A stretch of 64,000 nt of DNA from Halomonas qaidamensis (GCF_025917315.1 NZ_CP080627.1:744001-808000); one strand, 5' to 3'. Positions 44,929 to 54,011 are shown, counted from the stretch's first letter. Notes: a model not told the origin generated them from the letters alone. A program made the numbers and translations.

Positions 44929-45609
44929 ATGGTTACCCCCAATCCTTTTTCTGCGATGTTTGGCCGCTCGCCATTCCAGCCATTGCTGGCCCACATCGTC
45001 AAGGCCAATGAATGTGCCGACCAATTGTTGCCGTTTTTTGAAGCATCGCTTGCTGGCGACTGGGACACTGCATCTGAACTGCGTGAAAACGTCACTCGCT
45101 TAGAGCATGACGCCGACACGCTAAAAACAGAGCTACGGCTTAATCTGCCTAACACGATGTTCCTTCCCGTCTCGCGTTCTGATTTGCTCGACCTTATCAG
45201 TGTGCAAGACAAGATCGCCAATAAGGTGCGCGACATTACTGGCATTATGCTTGGCCGTAAAATGCGCGTGCCCGATGAGCTGGCTGACCCCATGCGCGAT
45301 TATATGCGAACCAGCGTAGCTTGCGTGGCTCAGGCGCGTCAGGCGTTAGAAGAGCTGAAAGACCTACTTGAGTCCGGTTTTGGGCGCAATGTGTCTGATG
45401 TCATGCAAAAGATGATCCGCGAGCTGCACACCCTTGAACACCAAGCTGACGATCAACAGATCACCATTCGGCGACAGTTGTTTGCGCTTGAGAATCAGCT
45501 TCCACCGGTCGACGTGATCTTTCTTTACAAGATTATCGATTGGGTTGGTGAGCTATCCGATCGCGCCGAACGCGTGGGCAGCCGCCTACAGATTTTGACC
45601 GCCCGCTAA
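44929..45609 (+). CDS. PhoU-like DUF47 protein, Pit accessory
   Basis: 226 residues, helical, of the TIGR00153/DUF47 family (YkaA type), with PhoU-like motifs VTRLEHDADTLKTELRLNLP and LHTLEHQADDQQITIRRQLF. These genes sit directly before pit transporters and are thought to modulate them. The start is the ATG at 44929 and pit begins 9 bp after the stop, so an operon is clear. Confidence 0.92.
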   Translation: MVTPNPFSAMFGRSPFQPLLAHIVKANECADQLLPFFEASLAGDWDTASELRENVTRLEHDADTLKTELRLNLPNTMFLPVSRSDLLDLISVQDKIANKVRDITGIMLGRKMRVPDELADPMRDYMRTSVACVAQARQALEELKDLLESGFGRNVSDVMQKMIRELHTLEHQADDQQITIRRQLFALENQLPPVDVIFLYKIIDWVGELSDRAERVGSRLQILTAR

Positions 45610-45618
45610 GGAAATTCC

Positions 45619-46884
45619 ATGCAGATTATTGTCCAGAACAGTGAAATCTTCATTATCCTGGCCTGTGTGTTTGGCTTTTTTATGGCTTGGGGCGTTGGTG
45701 CTAACGATGTAGCCAATGCGATGGGGACTTCGGTAGGGTCGAAGGCTATCACCATCAAACAAGCCATTATTATTGCGGTTGTCTTTGAGTTTTTAGGTGC
45801 TTGGTTAGCGGGTGGCGAAGTGACCGCAACCATTCGAGGCGGGATGCTTGACCCCGTATTGTTAGCAGATAACCCTCAGCTATTGGTTTACGGCATGCTT
45901 TCCGCGCTGCTGGCAGCTGCTATCTGGCTAATGATTGCATCGGCGCGTGGCTGGCCAGTGTCTACTACCCACTCTATCGTAGGCGCTATTGTTGGTTTTG
46001 GCGCGGTAGGCCTTGGTGTAGAAGCGGTTGCCTGGGGCAAGGTAGGTCAAATTGCATCTAGCTGGCTTATTTCACCGCTGCTTGCAGGTACGATCGGCTT
46101 TGTACTGTTTAAGTCGGTGCATCATCTTATTTTTGAAAATAAAGACCCCTTCAGCGCTGCAAAGCGTTATGTACCAGGGTATATCTTTTTGGTCGGCTTT
46201 ATCGTTGCGATGGTCACCCTGACCAAGGGCTTAAAGCACATTGGTTTGGACCTAAGCTTTGGTCAAAGCCTGCTGCTTTCTGTTGTCATTGGTATCATCA
46301 TTATGGCGCTCGGTGTGATCATGGAACGCCGTGTTAAATACGTTCAGAACACCAGCGATCACTTTGGCTACGCCAACGTTGAACGGGTGTTCGGCGTACT
46401 AATGATCTTTACGGCCTGTGCGATGGCGTTCGCCCATGGTTCTAACGATGTTGCCAACGCTGTAGGCCCACTGGCAGCAGTCATTAGCGTTGTGCGTAGT
46501 GAAGGCGTTATTGATAGCGCGGCGCTTGTGCCTTGGTGGGTGCTGGTGCTGGGTGGCGGCGGCATTGTGGTCGGCCTTGTTACTTACGGCCATAAAGTGA
46601 TTGCCACCGTAGGTACTGGCATTACTGAGCTTACGCCAAGCCGTGGCTTTGCCGCTACACTGGCTGCCGCGACTACGGTAGTACTGGCATCGGGTACTGG
46701 CTTGCCGATTTCAACCACCCATACGCTGGTAGGGGCGATCTTGGGTGTGGGGCTAGCACGCGGTATGGCGGCACTTAATCTGCGTGTTATCGGTACGATT
46801 GCGATGTCATGGTTGATCACTTTGCCTGCAGGCGCTGGCTTGGCTATCCTGTTCTTCTTTATGTTTAAAGGCATGTTTGGTTAA
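45619..46884 (+). CDS. pit: Low-affinity inorganic phosphate transporter (Pit)
   Basis: PiT-family metal-phosphate symporter in the inner membrane. 421 residues with two homologous halves, each carrying the GANDVANAMGTSVGSKA / GSNDVANAVGPLAAV signature, and about ten helices. GGAAATTCC precedes the ATG. It is followed by a strong terminator. Confidence 0.96.
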   Translation: MQIIVQNSEIFIILACVFGFFMAWGVGANDVANAMGTSVGSKAITIKQAIIIAVVFEFLGAWLAGGEVTATIRGGMLDPVLLADNPQLLVYGMLSALLAAAIWLMIASARGWPVSTTHSIVGAIVGFGAVGLGVEAVAWGKVGQIASSWLISPLLAGTIGFVLFKSVHHLIFENKDPFSAAKRYVPGYIFLVGFIVAMVTLTKGLKHIGLDLSFGQSLLLSVVIGIIIMALGVIMERRVKYVQNTSDHFGYANVERVFGVLMIFTACAMAFAHGSNDVANAVGPLAAVISVVRSEGVIDSAALVPWWVLVLGGGGIVVGLVTYGHKVIATVGTGITELTPSRGFAATLAAATTVVLASGTGLPISTTHTLVGAILGVGLARGMAALNLRVIGTIAMSWLITLPAGAGLAILFFFMFKGMFG

Positions 46885-46942
46885 TGCGGAAGTAAATCCG
46901 CCATAGTACGCCCTTGCTCGATGCTAGTTTAGGTCGATAACG

Positions 46943-47010
46943 CAGCGGCACCTTCACGCAAATTAGCCTGTTTCCGGGTTGATTTGCACAAGAAGGTGCC
47001 GCTGTTTTTT
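46943..47010 (+). terminator. Terminator of the pit operon
   Basis: CAGCGGCACCTTC pairs with GAAGGTGCCGCTG across a long loop that itself contains GCAAAT/ATTTGC. Six T follow. Confidence 0.85.
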
Positions 47011-47067
47011 GCGCTCTGTTAAAGTAAACGCGGATATTTTCATTTACCTGCTGCCGGAGAGCGGCCC

Positions 47068-48384
47068 TTGGACACACGCTTCCCTTTTGTTGATTGGTTT
47101 CGTAACGCTTCCCCTTACATTAATGCCCACCGGGGACGAACCTTTGTCATCTTAATTGAGGGCGAAGCCATGGCGTCTGGCCGAGGAGAGCAGCTGATAC
47201 AGGACTTAGCGCTGCTACACACCTTGGGCGTGCGGTTAGTCGTGGTGTTTGGTATTCGACCGCAGGTACACGAAGCGTTGACGACTGCTGGTGTCGAGCC
47301 AACACGGGTGGATGGTCGCTGGGTAGCTGACCGAGCGGTGATGGCCCATGTGGAGCAGGTGGCAGCACATCAGCGGCTATGGTTAGAAGCACGGCTTTCT
47401 TTAGGCCTGCCTAGCACGCCGCTGCACGGGGTGGAGCTAAGCGTAATTTCTGGCAACTTGGTGACCGCCAAGCCCCTTGGTGTACGTGAAGGCGTCGATT
47501 TTGACCACAGCGGTGAAGTGCGTCGGGTGCGCGCGAGTGCCATTGAAGGGCTGCTGGAAAAAGGCTCTCTGGTGTTGCTGCCACCGCTTGGCTTTTCCAG
47601 TACGGGTGAAGTGTTTGATTTAGATGCCTCAGAAGTGGCGCAACATGCTGCCGTCGCGTTGAAAGCGGATAAGCTCATTCTATTAGGCGAATCAGAAGGG
47701 CTTGAAGACGAGCAGGGCGCACTATTACGCCAGCTTTCTCCGGCAGAAGCTGAACCTCGACTGCAACAGGCGTCGCCGGGTAGTGAGTTGGCCCGCCACT
47801 TGAACGCCGCCTGCACAGCGGCCCGAGAAGGGGTGGCGCGCACCCACCTGCTTTCTTGGCGTAACCACGATGCCCTGTTAGGGGAGTTATTCACTCGCGA
47901 CGGCGTTGGGACCATGATCACCCAGCACCGCTACGAGCAGCTGCGCCCGGCCACATTAAACGATGTCGCTGGTCTGCTAGAGCTGCTGGAGCCGCTTGAG
48001 CGACGGGGCATGTTGGTAGCTCGTTCGCGGGAGCGGTTAGAGCACGAAATTGACGATTACATGGTCATTGAACGTGATGGCATGGTGATTGGCTGTGCCG
48101 CGCTGCATGTTTTCCCTGACACCACTGTGGGGGAAATGGCCTGTGTCGCCGTGCACGGCAACTATCGCGGCGGTGAGCGCGGCGAGCGCTTGGTGGAAGC
48201 ATTAGAGCGACGCGCCCGCCAGCGTGGGCTGACCGAAATGTTTGTACTGACGACGCACACGGCCCATTGGTTTGTCGAACATGGTTTCCACTCGGCAAGC
48301 TTAGATGACCTACCGCCGTTAAAACGTGAAGCCTATAACCACGCCCGAAAATCCAAGGTGCTGGTCAAGACGTTAGCGCGATAG
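47068..48384 (+). CDS. argA: N-acetylglutamate synthase
   Basis: First enzyme of arginine synthesis. 438 residues from a TTG with GGAGAG 11 bp upstream; the N-terminus FVDWFRNASPYINAHRGRTFV matches Pseudomonas/E. coli ArgA. The amino acid kinase-like regulatory domain (residues about 1-285) is followed by a GNAT acetyltransferase domain (MVIGCAALHVFPDTTVGEMACVAVHGNYRGGERG region). Arginine feedback is known for the family. Confidence 0.95.
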   Translation: MDTRFPFVDWFRNASPYINAHRGRTFVILIEGEAMASGRGEQLIQDLALLHTLGVRLVVVFGIRPQVHEALTTAGVEPTRVDGRWVADRAVMAHVEQVAAHQRLWLEARLSLGLPSTPLHGVELSVISGNLVTAKPLGVREGVDFDHSGEVRRVRASAIEGLLEKGSLVLLPPLGFSSTGEVFDLDASEVAQHAAVALKADKLILLGESEGLEDEQGALLRQLSPAEAEPRLQQASPGSELARHLNAACTAAREGVARTHLLSWRNHDALLGELFTRDGVGTMITQHRYEQLRPATLNDVAGLLELLEPLERRGMLVARSRERLEHEIDDYMVIERDGMVIGCAALHVFPDTTVGEMACVAVHGNYRGGERGERLVEALERRARQRGLTEMFVLTTHTAHWFVEHGFHSASLDDLPPLKREAYNHARKSKVLVKTLAR

Positions 48385-48428
48385 AAAAATGTGGATAGTA
48401 GTGTAGTTGTCGCACATGGTTACTACTT

Positions 48429-48485
48429 AAGTAGAAAACTGAGGATTAGGTAGAAAGCTGAGGATTAAGTAGAAAGCTAAGAAGG
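48429..48485. repeat. Three-copy 19 bp tandem repeat
   Basis: AAGTAGAAAACTGAGGATT, AGGTAGAAAGCTGAGGATT and a degraded AAGTAGAAAGCTAAGAAGG lie between argA and its terminator. Confidence 0.85.
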
Positions 48486-48504
48486 GCGGCTTGGCCGCCC
48501 TTTT
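48482..48504. terminator. Terminator between argA and the SDR gene
   Basis: Stem AAGGGCGGC/GCCGCCCTT with a three-base loop and four T on the plus strand. It may also act on the convergent SDR transcript. Confidence 0.8.
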
Positions 48505-48517
48505 GATAACTAATGTC

Positions 48518-49372
48518 TCAGGTATTCAAAATAACGCCGCCGTTTAAGTGCAGCGTTTGACCGCTCATATAAGACGACTCTTCACTGGCAAGATACACAT
48601 ACGCTGGGCCAATTTCACTCGGTTGGCCGGGGCGCTTCATAGGCACTTGCCCGCCAAAATTGGCGACCTTCTCTTCATCAAAGCTGGCGGGAATTAGCGG
48701 TGTCCAGATAGGCCCAGGAGCCACGGCATTAACTCGAATACCTCTATCCATTAACGACATCGCCATGGACCGCACAAATCCCTGAATGGCGCCCTTCGTG
48801 GCGGTGTAATCAATCAGCGTGTCGTTGCCTTTAAAAGCGTTGATTGAGGAGGTGGAGATAATGGTATCGCCATTGTTTAGGTGAGGCAGCGCCGCTTTAG
48901 TGAGGTAAAAATGACTGAACACGTTGGTTTGAAACGTGCGCAGTAGCTGGTCATCAGGAATATCCGTGACATCGTCCCAGTCATACTGCTCAGCGGCGTT
49001 ATGAACCACCACATTGAACTTGCCAAATGCTTGTAGGGTGCGTTCAACAATGTCGCGACAAAAAGCCGGTTCTGCCACATCACCTTGCAGTACCAGGCAG
49101 CGTCGTCCTTCTGCTTCTACTAAGCGTTTGGTGTCTTCGGCATCTTTAGGCTCTTTAAGGTGCACGATAACACTATCAGCACCTTCACGGGCGTAATGCA
49201 CCGCCACAGCTCTACCAATACCGCTGTCGCCACCAGTAATAATGGCAATTTTATCTAACAACTTATCGGCACCGCGATAGCTTTCGCGAATATACTCCGG
49301 CGTTGGTTGCATTGCATGTTCAGCGCCAGGCTGTTGATTCTGATGCTGCGGGGGTTGCTGTTGATCGCTCAT
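48518..49372 (-). CDS. Short-chain dehydrogenase/reductase (YghA/GSP39 type)
   Basis: 284 residues from the ATG at 49372, with GGAG upstream; the longer start at 49396 would swallow that ribosome site. A Gln/Pro-rich N-terminal tail precedes the Rossmann core. Motifs are ITGGDSGIGRAVAVHYAREGA, HNAAEQYDW, the catalytic Ser in STSSINAF, and YTATKGAIQGF. The N-terminal extension and MQPTPEYIRESYRGADKL-type segment mark the branch including B. subtilis general stress protein 39 and E. coli YghA. Substrate unknown. It neighbours other stress-type genes. Confidence 0.9.
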   Translation of the reverse strand: MSDQQQPPQHQNQQPGAEHAMQPTPEYIRESYRGADKLLDKIAIITGGDSGIGRAVAVHYAREGADSVIVHLKEPKDAEDTKRLVEAEGRRCLVLQGDVAEPAFCRDIVERTLQAFGKFNVVVHNAAEQYDWDDVTDIPDDQLLRTFQTNVFSHFYLTKAALPHLNNGDTIISTSSINAFKGNDTLIDYTATKGAIQGFVRSMAMSLMDRGIRVNAVAPGPIWTPLIPASFDEEKVANFGGQVPMKRPGQPSEIGPAYVYLASEESSYMSGQTLHLNGGVILNT

Positions 49373-49890
49373 GTGCGTCCACTCCTTTGTTGGCACAGAT
49401 GGGTTGGTATTGCTTTTAAAGCTAGCCTATTAAAAAGCTGCGAAATTGAAAGAGCATAAGGGATTACTTATATGTATTTACATTTGCGTGTTTACATTTA
49501 CGCATTTACATTTTTAAGAGTTTGATGGCTCACCTATAAGGGCTTAATCACGCCATTACTAACGTAGACCAATGACGCAAGGATGGGCAAATGATAGCCA
49601 AGAGGTTAGGTAATTAGGTGGTTGGATCGTTAGATAAAAATGCGGATAGTAAACGTTAATAAACTCAGTTTAAATTTTAAATCAGGCATTGTTAATGATG
49701 CGCTGCTGTCACAAGTGGCTGTTTTGACGGTTTTATAAACTGAGGCGTGGCGAGATCGGTTGGGGAGAGTAGTGCTGGGCTGTGGCAAGTAAACGACAAG
49801 CGACTATAGTGTATAAACCTATTCACATCCCTTGGCACGCAAGGCTTTAGGGCGACTACCAAGCAGGGCTGCCAAGTAGTAGGAGGTAAT
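49373..49890. other. AT-rich intergenic region upstream of the small stress genes
   Basis: No gene seen. It holds a three-copy 14 bp repeat (49475-49516: TATTTACATTTGCG, TGTTTACATTTACG, CATTTACATTTTTA). A promoter-like CTATAGT (49804-49810) lies about 80 bp before the 45-residue gene and recurs before the gene at 50283, which is compatible with a sigma-S type -10. Confidence 0.6.
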
Positions 49891-50028
49891 ATGCAACAAC
49901 CTGATAAAGACGATCAGAAGAAAGATCAGCGCGACGATCATCACGATGATGCCAACCCAATGCCCGACACGCACCATGTCAATCCTGATGGCGATGATAA
50001 GCCGTCTCCCAAGAAGTCTACTTCCTAA
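49891..50028 (+). CDS. 45-residue acidic/histidine-rich hypothetical protein
   Basis: Short gene with an optimal AGGAGG 5 bp before the ATG and a strong terminator 13 bp after the stop, both strong signs that it is real. The product starts MQQPDKDDQKKDQ and ends KPSPKKSTS. It has no hydrophobic segment and is rich in Asp, Lys, His and Pro, hence probably disordered and cytoplasmic. No known family is recognised. The low-complexity, very hydrophilic make-up recalls hydrophilin/stress peptides (inference only). It opens a run of stress/envelope genes. Confidence 0.8.
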   Translation: MQQPDKDDQKKDQRDDHHDDANPMPDTHHVNPDGDDKPSPKKSTS

Positions 50029-50041
50029 TCGATTGTTTTTA

Positions 50042-50085
50042 CCTATAAAAGGGTGCTACTAACAAGTGGCACCCTTTTTTATAGG
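50042..50085. terminator. Terminator of the 45-residue protein gene
   Basis: GGGTGCTA/TGGCACCC stem flanked by complementary CCTATAAAA and TTTTTTATAGG, so the hairpin extends through the A- and T-runs and can work in both directions. Confidence 0.88.
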
Positions 50086-50202
50086 AATAGGTTGTTAATT
50101 AATGTCTGTATTTTTAAAAAGTTTTTATTTTGATTTAAGTTGCAGGGTTGGTTGATATTTGTTTGGTTTTTCAGGTTTATTTGATAATCCGACTGCTTTA
50201 AA

Positions 50203-50230
50203 TTGAAAGCTAAAGGTAGCCCGCTATAGT
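50203..50230 (+). promoter_or_regulatory. Probable promoter of the 50283 gene
   Basis: TTGAAA at about 50203-50208, a 16 bp spacer and TATAGT (50225-50230) in the CTATAGT context also found at 49804. The leader downstream carries GGAGG twice and AGTAAACGACA, an 11-mer that also occurs at about 49788. Confidence 0.5.
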
Positions 50231-50282
50231 TTTGGAGGATAGATCATTTTCGAAGAGAGTAAACGACACGGAGGATGTCATT

Positions 50283-50756
50283 ATGACCGAACAAGGAAAG
50301 CATCACCCTTCACATGATTACGATTCGCTTAAACAAAAAGGCCAAGAGAGCGCTGCAGAGATAAAAGATGCCGCAGAGCAGCAGGCGGAAAATGCGTTTG
50401 CTCAACAGCGCGAGAGCGCAGCCGAACAAACCAAAATAGTAAGTGCTGTGTTCCAGAAGGCTGCGGACGAATTTGATCGCCAGAAACAGCCATTTTGCTC
50501 ACAGCAGACAAGAAGGCTTGCCCAAAAAGTAGACCGCTTTTCGCAAACGATGCGCGACAAGGATCTGCATGGGCTATGTAAAGAAGCAGAAAACTACGGA
50601 AGAAAAGAGCCAGCCCTATTTATCGGTGGCGCTATTGCCGCGGGTTTTTTGGTCACGCGTTTTCTGCGCAGCTCTTCAACCCATTCTGATGCTGCTAATA
50701 ACGGCTCTCAGCATCAAGCCGGCGAACACAATGCTGTGCAGTCAAACCGCGTTTAA
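50283..50756 (+). CDS. ElaB/YqjD-like membrane-anchored stress protein
   Basis: 157 residues from the ATG at 50283 with GGAGGA upstream; the open frame extends back without support. A long polar, Gln/Ala/Glu-rich helical N-terminal part is followed by one hydrophobic segment (ALFIGGAIAAGFLVTRFL) and a Ser/His/Asn tail. The layout resembles ribosome-associated ElaB/YqjD proteins and other stationary-phase envelope proteins, but sequence identity cannot be claimed. The next two genes are of the same functional type. Confidence 0.75.
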   Translation: MTEQGKHHPSHDYDSLKQKGQESAAEIKDAAEQQAENAFAQQRESAAEQTKIVSAVFQKAADEFDRQKQPFCSQQTRRLAQKVDRFSQTMRDKDLHGLCKEAENYGRKEPALFIGGAIAAGFLVTRFLRSSSTHSDAANNGSQHQAGEHNAVQSNRV

Positions 50757-50797
50757 CGCAGAGCCATAGGCTAAAAATTGTATGCGGGAGATACAGA

Positions 50798-51226
50798 ATG
50801 GATTCAGATAGCAAAACGACCGGTTCAGTCGGTTCGCTACTCTCAACGCTACTCAATGAGATAACCGCTTTGGTGCGTGGCGAAGCGGAACTAGCCAAAG
50901 CCGAAATGTCTGAAAAGACCCATCAAGCCATGGCGGGTGTTGCGGCAATAGCACTCGCTGGTGCAGTGCTACTTGGTGGTTTTTTAACCCTGCTGGCGGC
51001 GGTAGTGCTGCTTTTAAATGAGGTACTGCCTCCGGAAACCAGCCCGTGGATTTCTGCCGTTATTGTAGGTGCTGTTGTTACGCTGATCGGTGCATTAATG
51101 CTGAAGGCGGGGCTAAGCAAGGTGAGTGTCCAAGGGCTAATGCCTAATCGCACCATTAATAGTCTGCGTAATGACAAAGCGCTTTCTAAAGAACATCAGC
51201 GTCACGTCAAGGAGGAGGTGAAATGA
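50798..51226 (+). CDS. Phage holin superfamily III / YqjE-like membrane protein
   Basis: 142 residues. An amphipathic N-terminus (LLSTLLNEITALVRGEAELAKAEM) is followed by two transmembrane helices (AGVAAIALAGAVLLGGFL and ISAVIVGAVVTLIGALML) and a basic tail. This is the layout of PF07332 (Actinobacterial Holin-X)/YqjE proteins, which despite the name are chromosomal membrane proteins that travel with DUF3618/YqjD genes. It overlaps the next gene by 4 bp. Confidence 0.85.
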   Translation: MDSDSKTTGSVGSLLSTLLNEITALVRGEAELAKAEMSEKTHQAMAGVAAIALAGAVLLGGFLTLLAAVVLLLNEVLPPETSPWISAVIVGAVVTLIGALMLKAGLSKVSVQGLMPNRTINSLRNDKALSKEHQRHVKEEVK

Positions 51227-52374
51227 GCGACCATAATCAGCATCGACATCCCGATGATATTGAAAAAGATATTCATCAATCGCGCGAACGGCTTGATTCT
51301 ACGCTGCATAAAATTGAAGAGCGATTTTCGCCCGATCAACTGCTACACACCACTTATGACTATCTCCGCCAAGGCGGTGCCAACGAGTTTTTTTCCAACC
51401 TAGGAACGACCATTAAGCAAAACCCTGTGCCGGTACTGCTCACCGGAGCTGGGCTTGGTTGGTTAATGTTGCGCCAAAGTAACCCACAGGCTGAAACACC
51501 GCGCTACGCAACTAATGTTCATGCTACCTCCGAGTCTTTAGGGCAGCCTGCTGCAGTGGCTCAACACTCGTATTCTTCTCAGCCCCCTTATTCTCAGAAC
51601 CCTTACCCTCAAGGCCCTGAGACTAATCAGGGAGTGGGACACAATCATAATAATGGTGAGCAGGATAATGGCAGCCGAATGCAGCAGGCGAAAGAGAGCG
51701 CCCAGCATATCGGCCATAGTGCTAAAGGCGCAGCGCACCATCTAAGCGAAAAAGCCCAACAGAAGGGAGGTCGTATGCACGATTCCATCTCTCATGCCCA
51801 ACAAGGGGCTCATGAACGCTTTGACCATATAAAGGAGCGTGCCCATCAAGCTAGCAACACCTCATCGGACTTTATTCAAGAGCACCCGGTGGTAGTGGCA
51901 GCGCTAGGGTTTGCACTGGGGGCAGCGTTGGCAGGCATTTGCCCATCCACCCGTAAAGAAGATGAATACTTAGGTAAGTATCGCGACCAAGTGGTGAAAA
52001 AAGCAGCTGATGCAGGCGAAGAGCAAGTGGATAACGCCCAGCAAGCGATTCATGAAAAAACCGAATCAATAAAGCAGCCTGCCGAAAAGCAAGAGTCGCC
52101 ATATAGCACGCCTACTGCTGATGAAAGTGCTTCAACCATCAGTGCCTCAAGTACAGGTGCTTTAAATAGCAGTCCTTCAACGTCGAACCCTTCAACGACG
52201 AACCCTTCAACGACAGATGTTACTAGTGGACATACGCCTAGCAAACCTTCTGTGAATGAAGGCGTGGCTACCAATAGGCCAAAGGTGCCAAGCACGCAGC
52301 CGGGGCTAGCAGGTTCTAATACGCCTTCTGGGAATACCCAAGGTAATGACACTAACCTACCACCGCGGCCATAA
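51223..52374 (+). CDS. DUF3618 domain protein with long disordered tail
   Basis: 383 residues. The N-terminal DUF3618 motif DIEKDIHQSRERLDSTLHKI is followed by a hydrophobic segment (PVPVLLTGAGLGWLMLRQ). A long polar stretch rich in His, Gln and Ser comes next, then a second hydrophobic segment (PVVVAALGFALGAALAGI) and a Ser/Thr/Pro tail. The tail has a three-copy 15 bp repeat (52173-52217) coding for the STSNPSTTNPSTTD region. Family function is unknown; its partner is the YqjE-like gene it overlaps. Confidence 0.85.
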   Translation: MSDHNQHRHPDDIEKDIHQSRERLDSTLHKIEERFSPDQLLHTTYDYLRQGGANEFFSNLGTTIKQNPVPVLLTGAGLGWLMLRQSNPQAETPRYATNVHATSESLGQPAAVAQHSYSSQPPYSQNPYPQGPETNQGVGHNHNNGEQDNGSRMQQAKESAQHIGHSAKGAAHHLSEKAQQKGGRMHDSISHAQQGAHERFDHIKERAHQASNTSSDFIQEHPVVVAALGFALGAALAGICPSTRKEDEYLGKYRDQVVKKAADAGEEQVDNAQQAIHEKTESIKQPAEKQESPYSTPTADESASTISASSTGALNSSPSTSNPSTTNPSTTDVTSGHTPSKPSVNEGVATNRPKVPSTQPGLAGSNTPSGNTQGNDTNLPPRP

Positions 52375-52413
52375 CGAAACGCCGCAGACGCGGTAAGCGT
52401 GCTGGTTAGAAGC

Positions 52414-52440
52414 GGCGCTACTTTTTGTAGCGCCGTTTTA
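52414..52440 (+). terminator. Terminator of the DUF3618 operon, inside the xseA 3' end
   Basis: Perfect 9 bp stem CGGCGCTAC/GTAGCGCCG with a TTTTT loop and four T on the plus strand. It overlaps the last codons of convergent xseA. Confidence 0.82.
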
Positions 52441-53761
52441 CTTCCACGTTTAGCCTGCCTTCACCCAGCCGTAGCGAGAGCTTCTGGCCTGGCACGGTGT
52501 CTTCTGCCCGACGGATAACATGGCCCTTTTCATCCTGGGCAATGGCATAGCCGCGCCCCAATACTGCAAGCGGGCTGATGGCATTTAGCTCACGGGCAGC
52601 ACTACTCAAGCGTGCCTGACGTACTTCCAACGCCCGCTGCATAGCGCTGGCTAAACGGCGCTGTAGCTGGCTAATACGCTCTTGCTCTGCACGGTGCAGG
52701 CGTGCCATGTCTTGGCTGGCTAAGCGCTTGCTTAACTGCGTGACCCGCGTTTGCTGCTGCTGAACGCTTTGCTGCATTGCGCGCTGCAGCCGTTGATAAA
52801 GGGCGGTAACGTGTTGTCGCTGGCGGTCAAGCTGCTCGCCAGGATGGCGAAGCCGGGCGCGTAAGGTATCCAGCCGCTGGCTATCGCGCTCTAAGCGTGC
52901 CTGCATGGCACGACGTAAGCGGTTTTCTAGCTGCGACAATTGCTGCTTTAGCGCTTGCTGGTCAGGCACTAAACGCTCAGCCGCCGCTGACGGGGTAGGG
53001 GCACGCATATCCGCAGCGAAATCCGCTAGGGTGACATCCACTTCGTGACCCACCGCTGACATCACCGGCAAGCGTGAGTGAAAAATCGCCCGTGCCAGAT
53101 GCTCGTTATTAAATGCCCACAAATCCTCTAAGCTACCGCCGCCACGGGTAATTAGCACCACGTCCTGGTCAGGGTCTAAGCGTGCCTGTCGGTTTAATAA
53201 CCCCAGTGCGGAAATCATTGCAGGGGCGGCCTCGGCACCTTGTACGGGCACCGGAATCAACGTGACATCAGCCAGAGGCCAGCGCGCTGCCAGCACCGCC
53301 AATACATCGCGAATGGCCGCGCCGCTGGCAGAGCTTAAAATCAAAATCTTGCGGGGTGGAAAGGGCAGTGAACGAGCATTGGCAAACATGCCTTCGCTTT
53401 CCAATTGCACTTTTAGCCGCTCATATGCCGCCAGTAGCTCCCCTAAGCCTGCCGCCTGCACGGCCTCGGCAATCAGCTGATAGTCGCCGCGCGGTTCGAA
53501 CAGCGAGACGCGCCCGCGTAGTTTTACCTGATCGCCATCGCGCATGGGTGCGGCAACAAACCTTGCCCGCTGGCGAAATAGCGCACAGCGAATTTGCGCG
53601 CGGTCATCCTTCAACGTGAAGTAAATATGCCCAGAGGCCGGGCGAGAAACGTTCGAAAGCTCGCCTTCCACCCATACCTCACCCATGTTTCGCTCTAGCG
53701 CTTTGCGAGCCTTGAGATTGAGTTCGCTGACTGAGAAGATGGCGGTGTTTGAGGCGGTCAT
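52418..53761 (-). CDS. xseA: Exodeoxyribonuclease VII large subunit
   Basis: Single-strand exonuclease subunit used in repair. 447 residues. An N-terminal OB fold (VWVEGELSNVSRPASGHIYFTLKD region) is followed by the catalytic domain with DVVLITRGGGSLEDLWAFN and the HEVDVTLADFAADMRAPTPSAAAE region, then long coiled coils and a C-terminal GRGYAI segment. The small subunit xseB is not in the window. Confidence 0.96.
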   Translation of the reverse strand: MTASNTAIFSVSELNLKARKALERNMGEVWVEGELSNVSRPASGHIYFTLKDDRAQIRCALFRQRARFVAAPMRDGDQVKLRGRVSLFEPRGDYQLIAEAVQAAGLGELLAAYERLKVQLESEGMFANARSLPFPPRKILILSSASGAAIRDVLAVLAARWPLADVTLIPVPVQGAEAAPAMISALGLLNRQARLDPDQDVVLITRGGGSLEDLWAFNNEHLARAIFHSRLPVMSAVGHEVDVTLADFAADMRAPTPSAAAERLVPDQQALKQQLSQLENRLRRAMQARLERDSQRLDTLRARLRHPGEQLDRQRQHVTALYQRLQRAMQQSVQQQQTRVTQLSKRLASQDMARLHRAEQERISQLQRRLASAMQRALEVRQARLSSAARELNAISPLAVLGRGYAIAQDEKGHVIRRAEDTVPGQKLSLRLGEGRLNVEVKRRYKK

Positions 53762-53910
53762 GGAGGCAGGTGTCGTCCAACGCTTGCGGTGCGATAGTCA
53801 GTGTTAGGGTGCAACCATTAGACAATACGCTAACCTGTCTCAGCAAACGTATTCGCCAGGGTGCTTAGGTTTGCAGCCGTGAGGCGAATGTTCACCGTTT
53901 TGTTTTGCAT

Positions 53911-53978
53911 TCGTCATCAAAGTGTCACATAACCGTGCTAAGTTGCTCGCCGACACAAAACTGTCATCAAAACGTCAT
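53911..53978 (+). promoter_or_regulatory. Two Pho boxes before the Na+/phosphate symporter gene
   Basis: TCGTCAT-CAAA-GTGTCAC (53911-53928) and CTGTCAT-CAAA-ACGTCAT (53961-53978) each show two 7 bp half-sites with a 4 bp spacer, the PhoB box layout (CTGTCAT repeats). The downstream box sits where it would cover the -35 region, 33 bp from the start codon. They predict induction under phosphate starvation. Confidence 0.8.
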
Positions 53979-54011
53979 ACATAGATTGTCCACCAACACG
54001 GCAGACCACTT

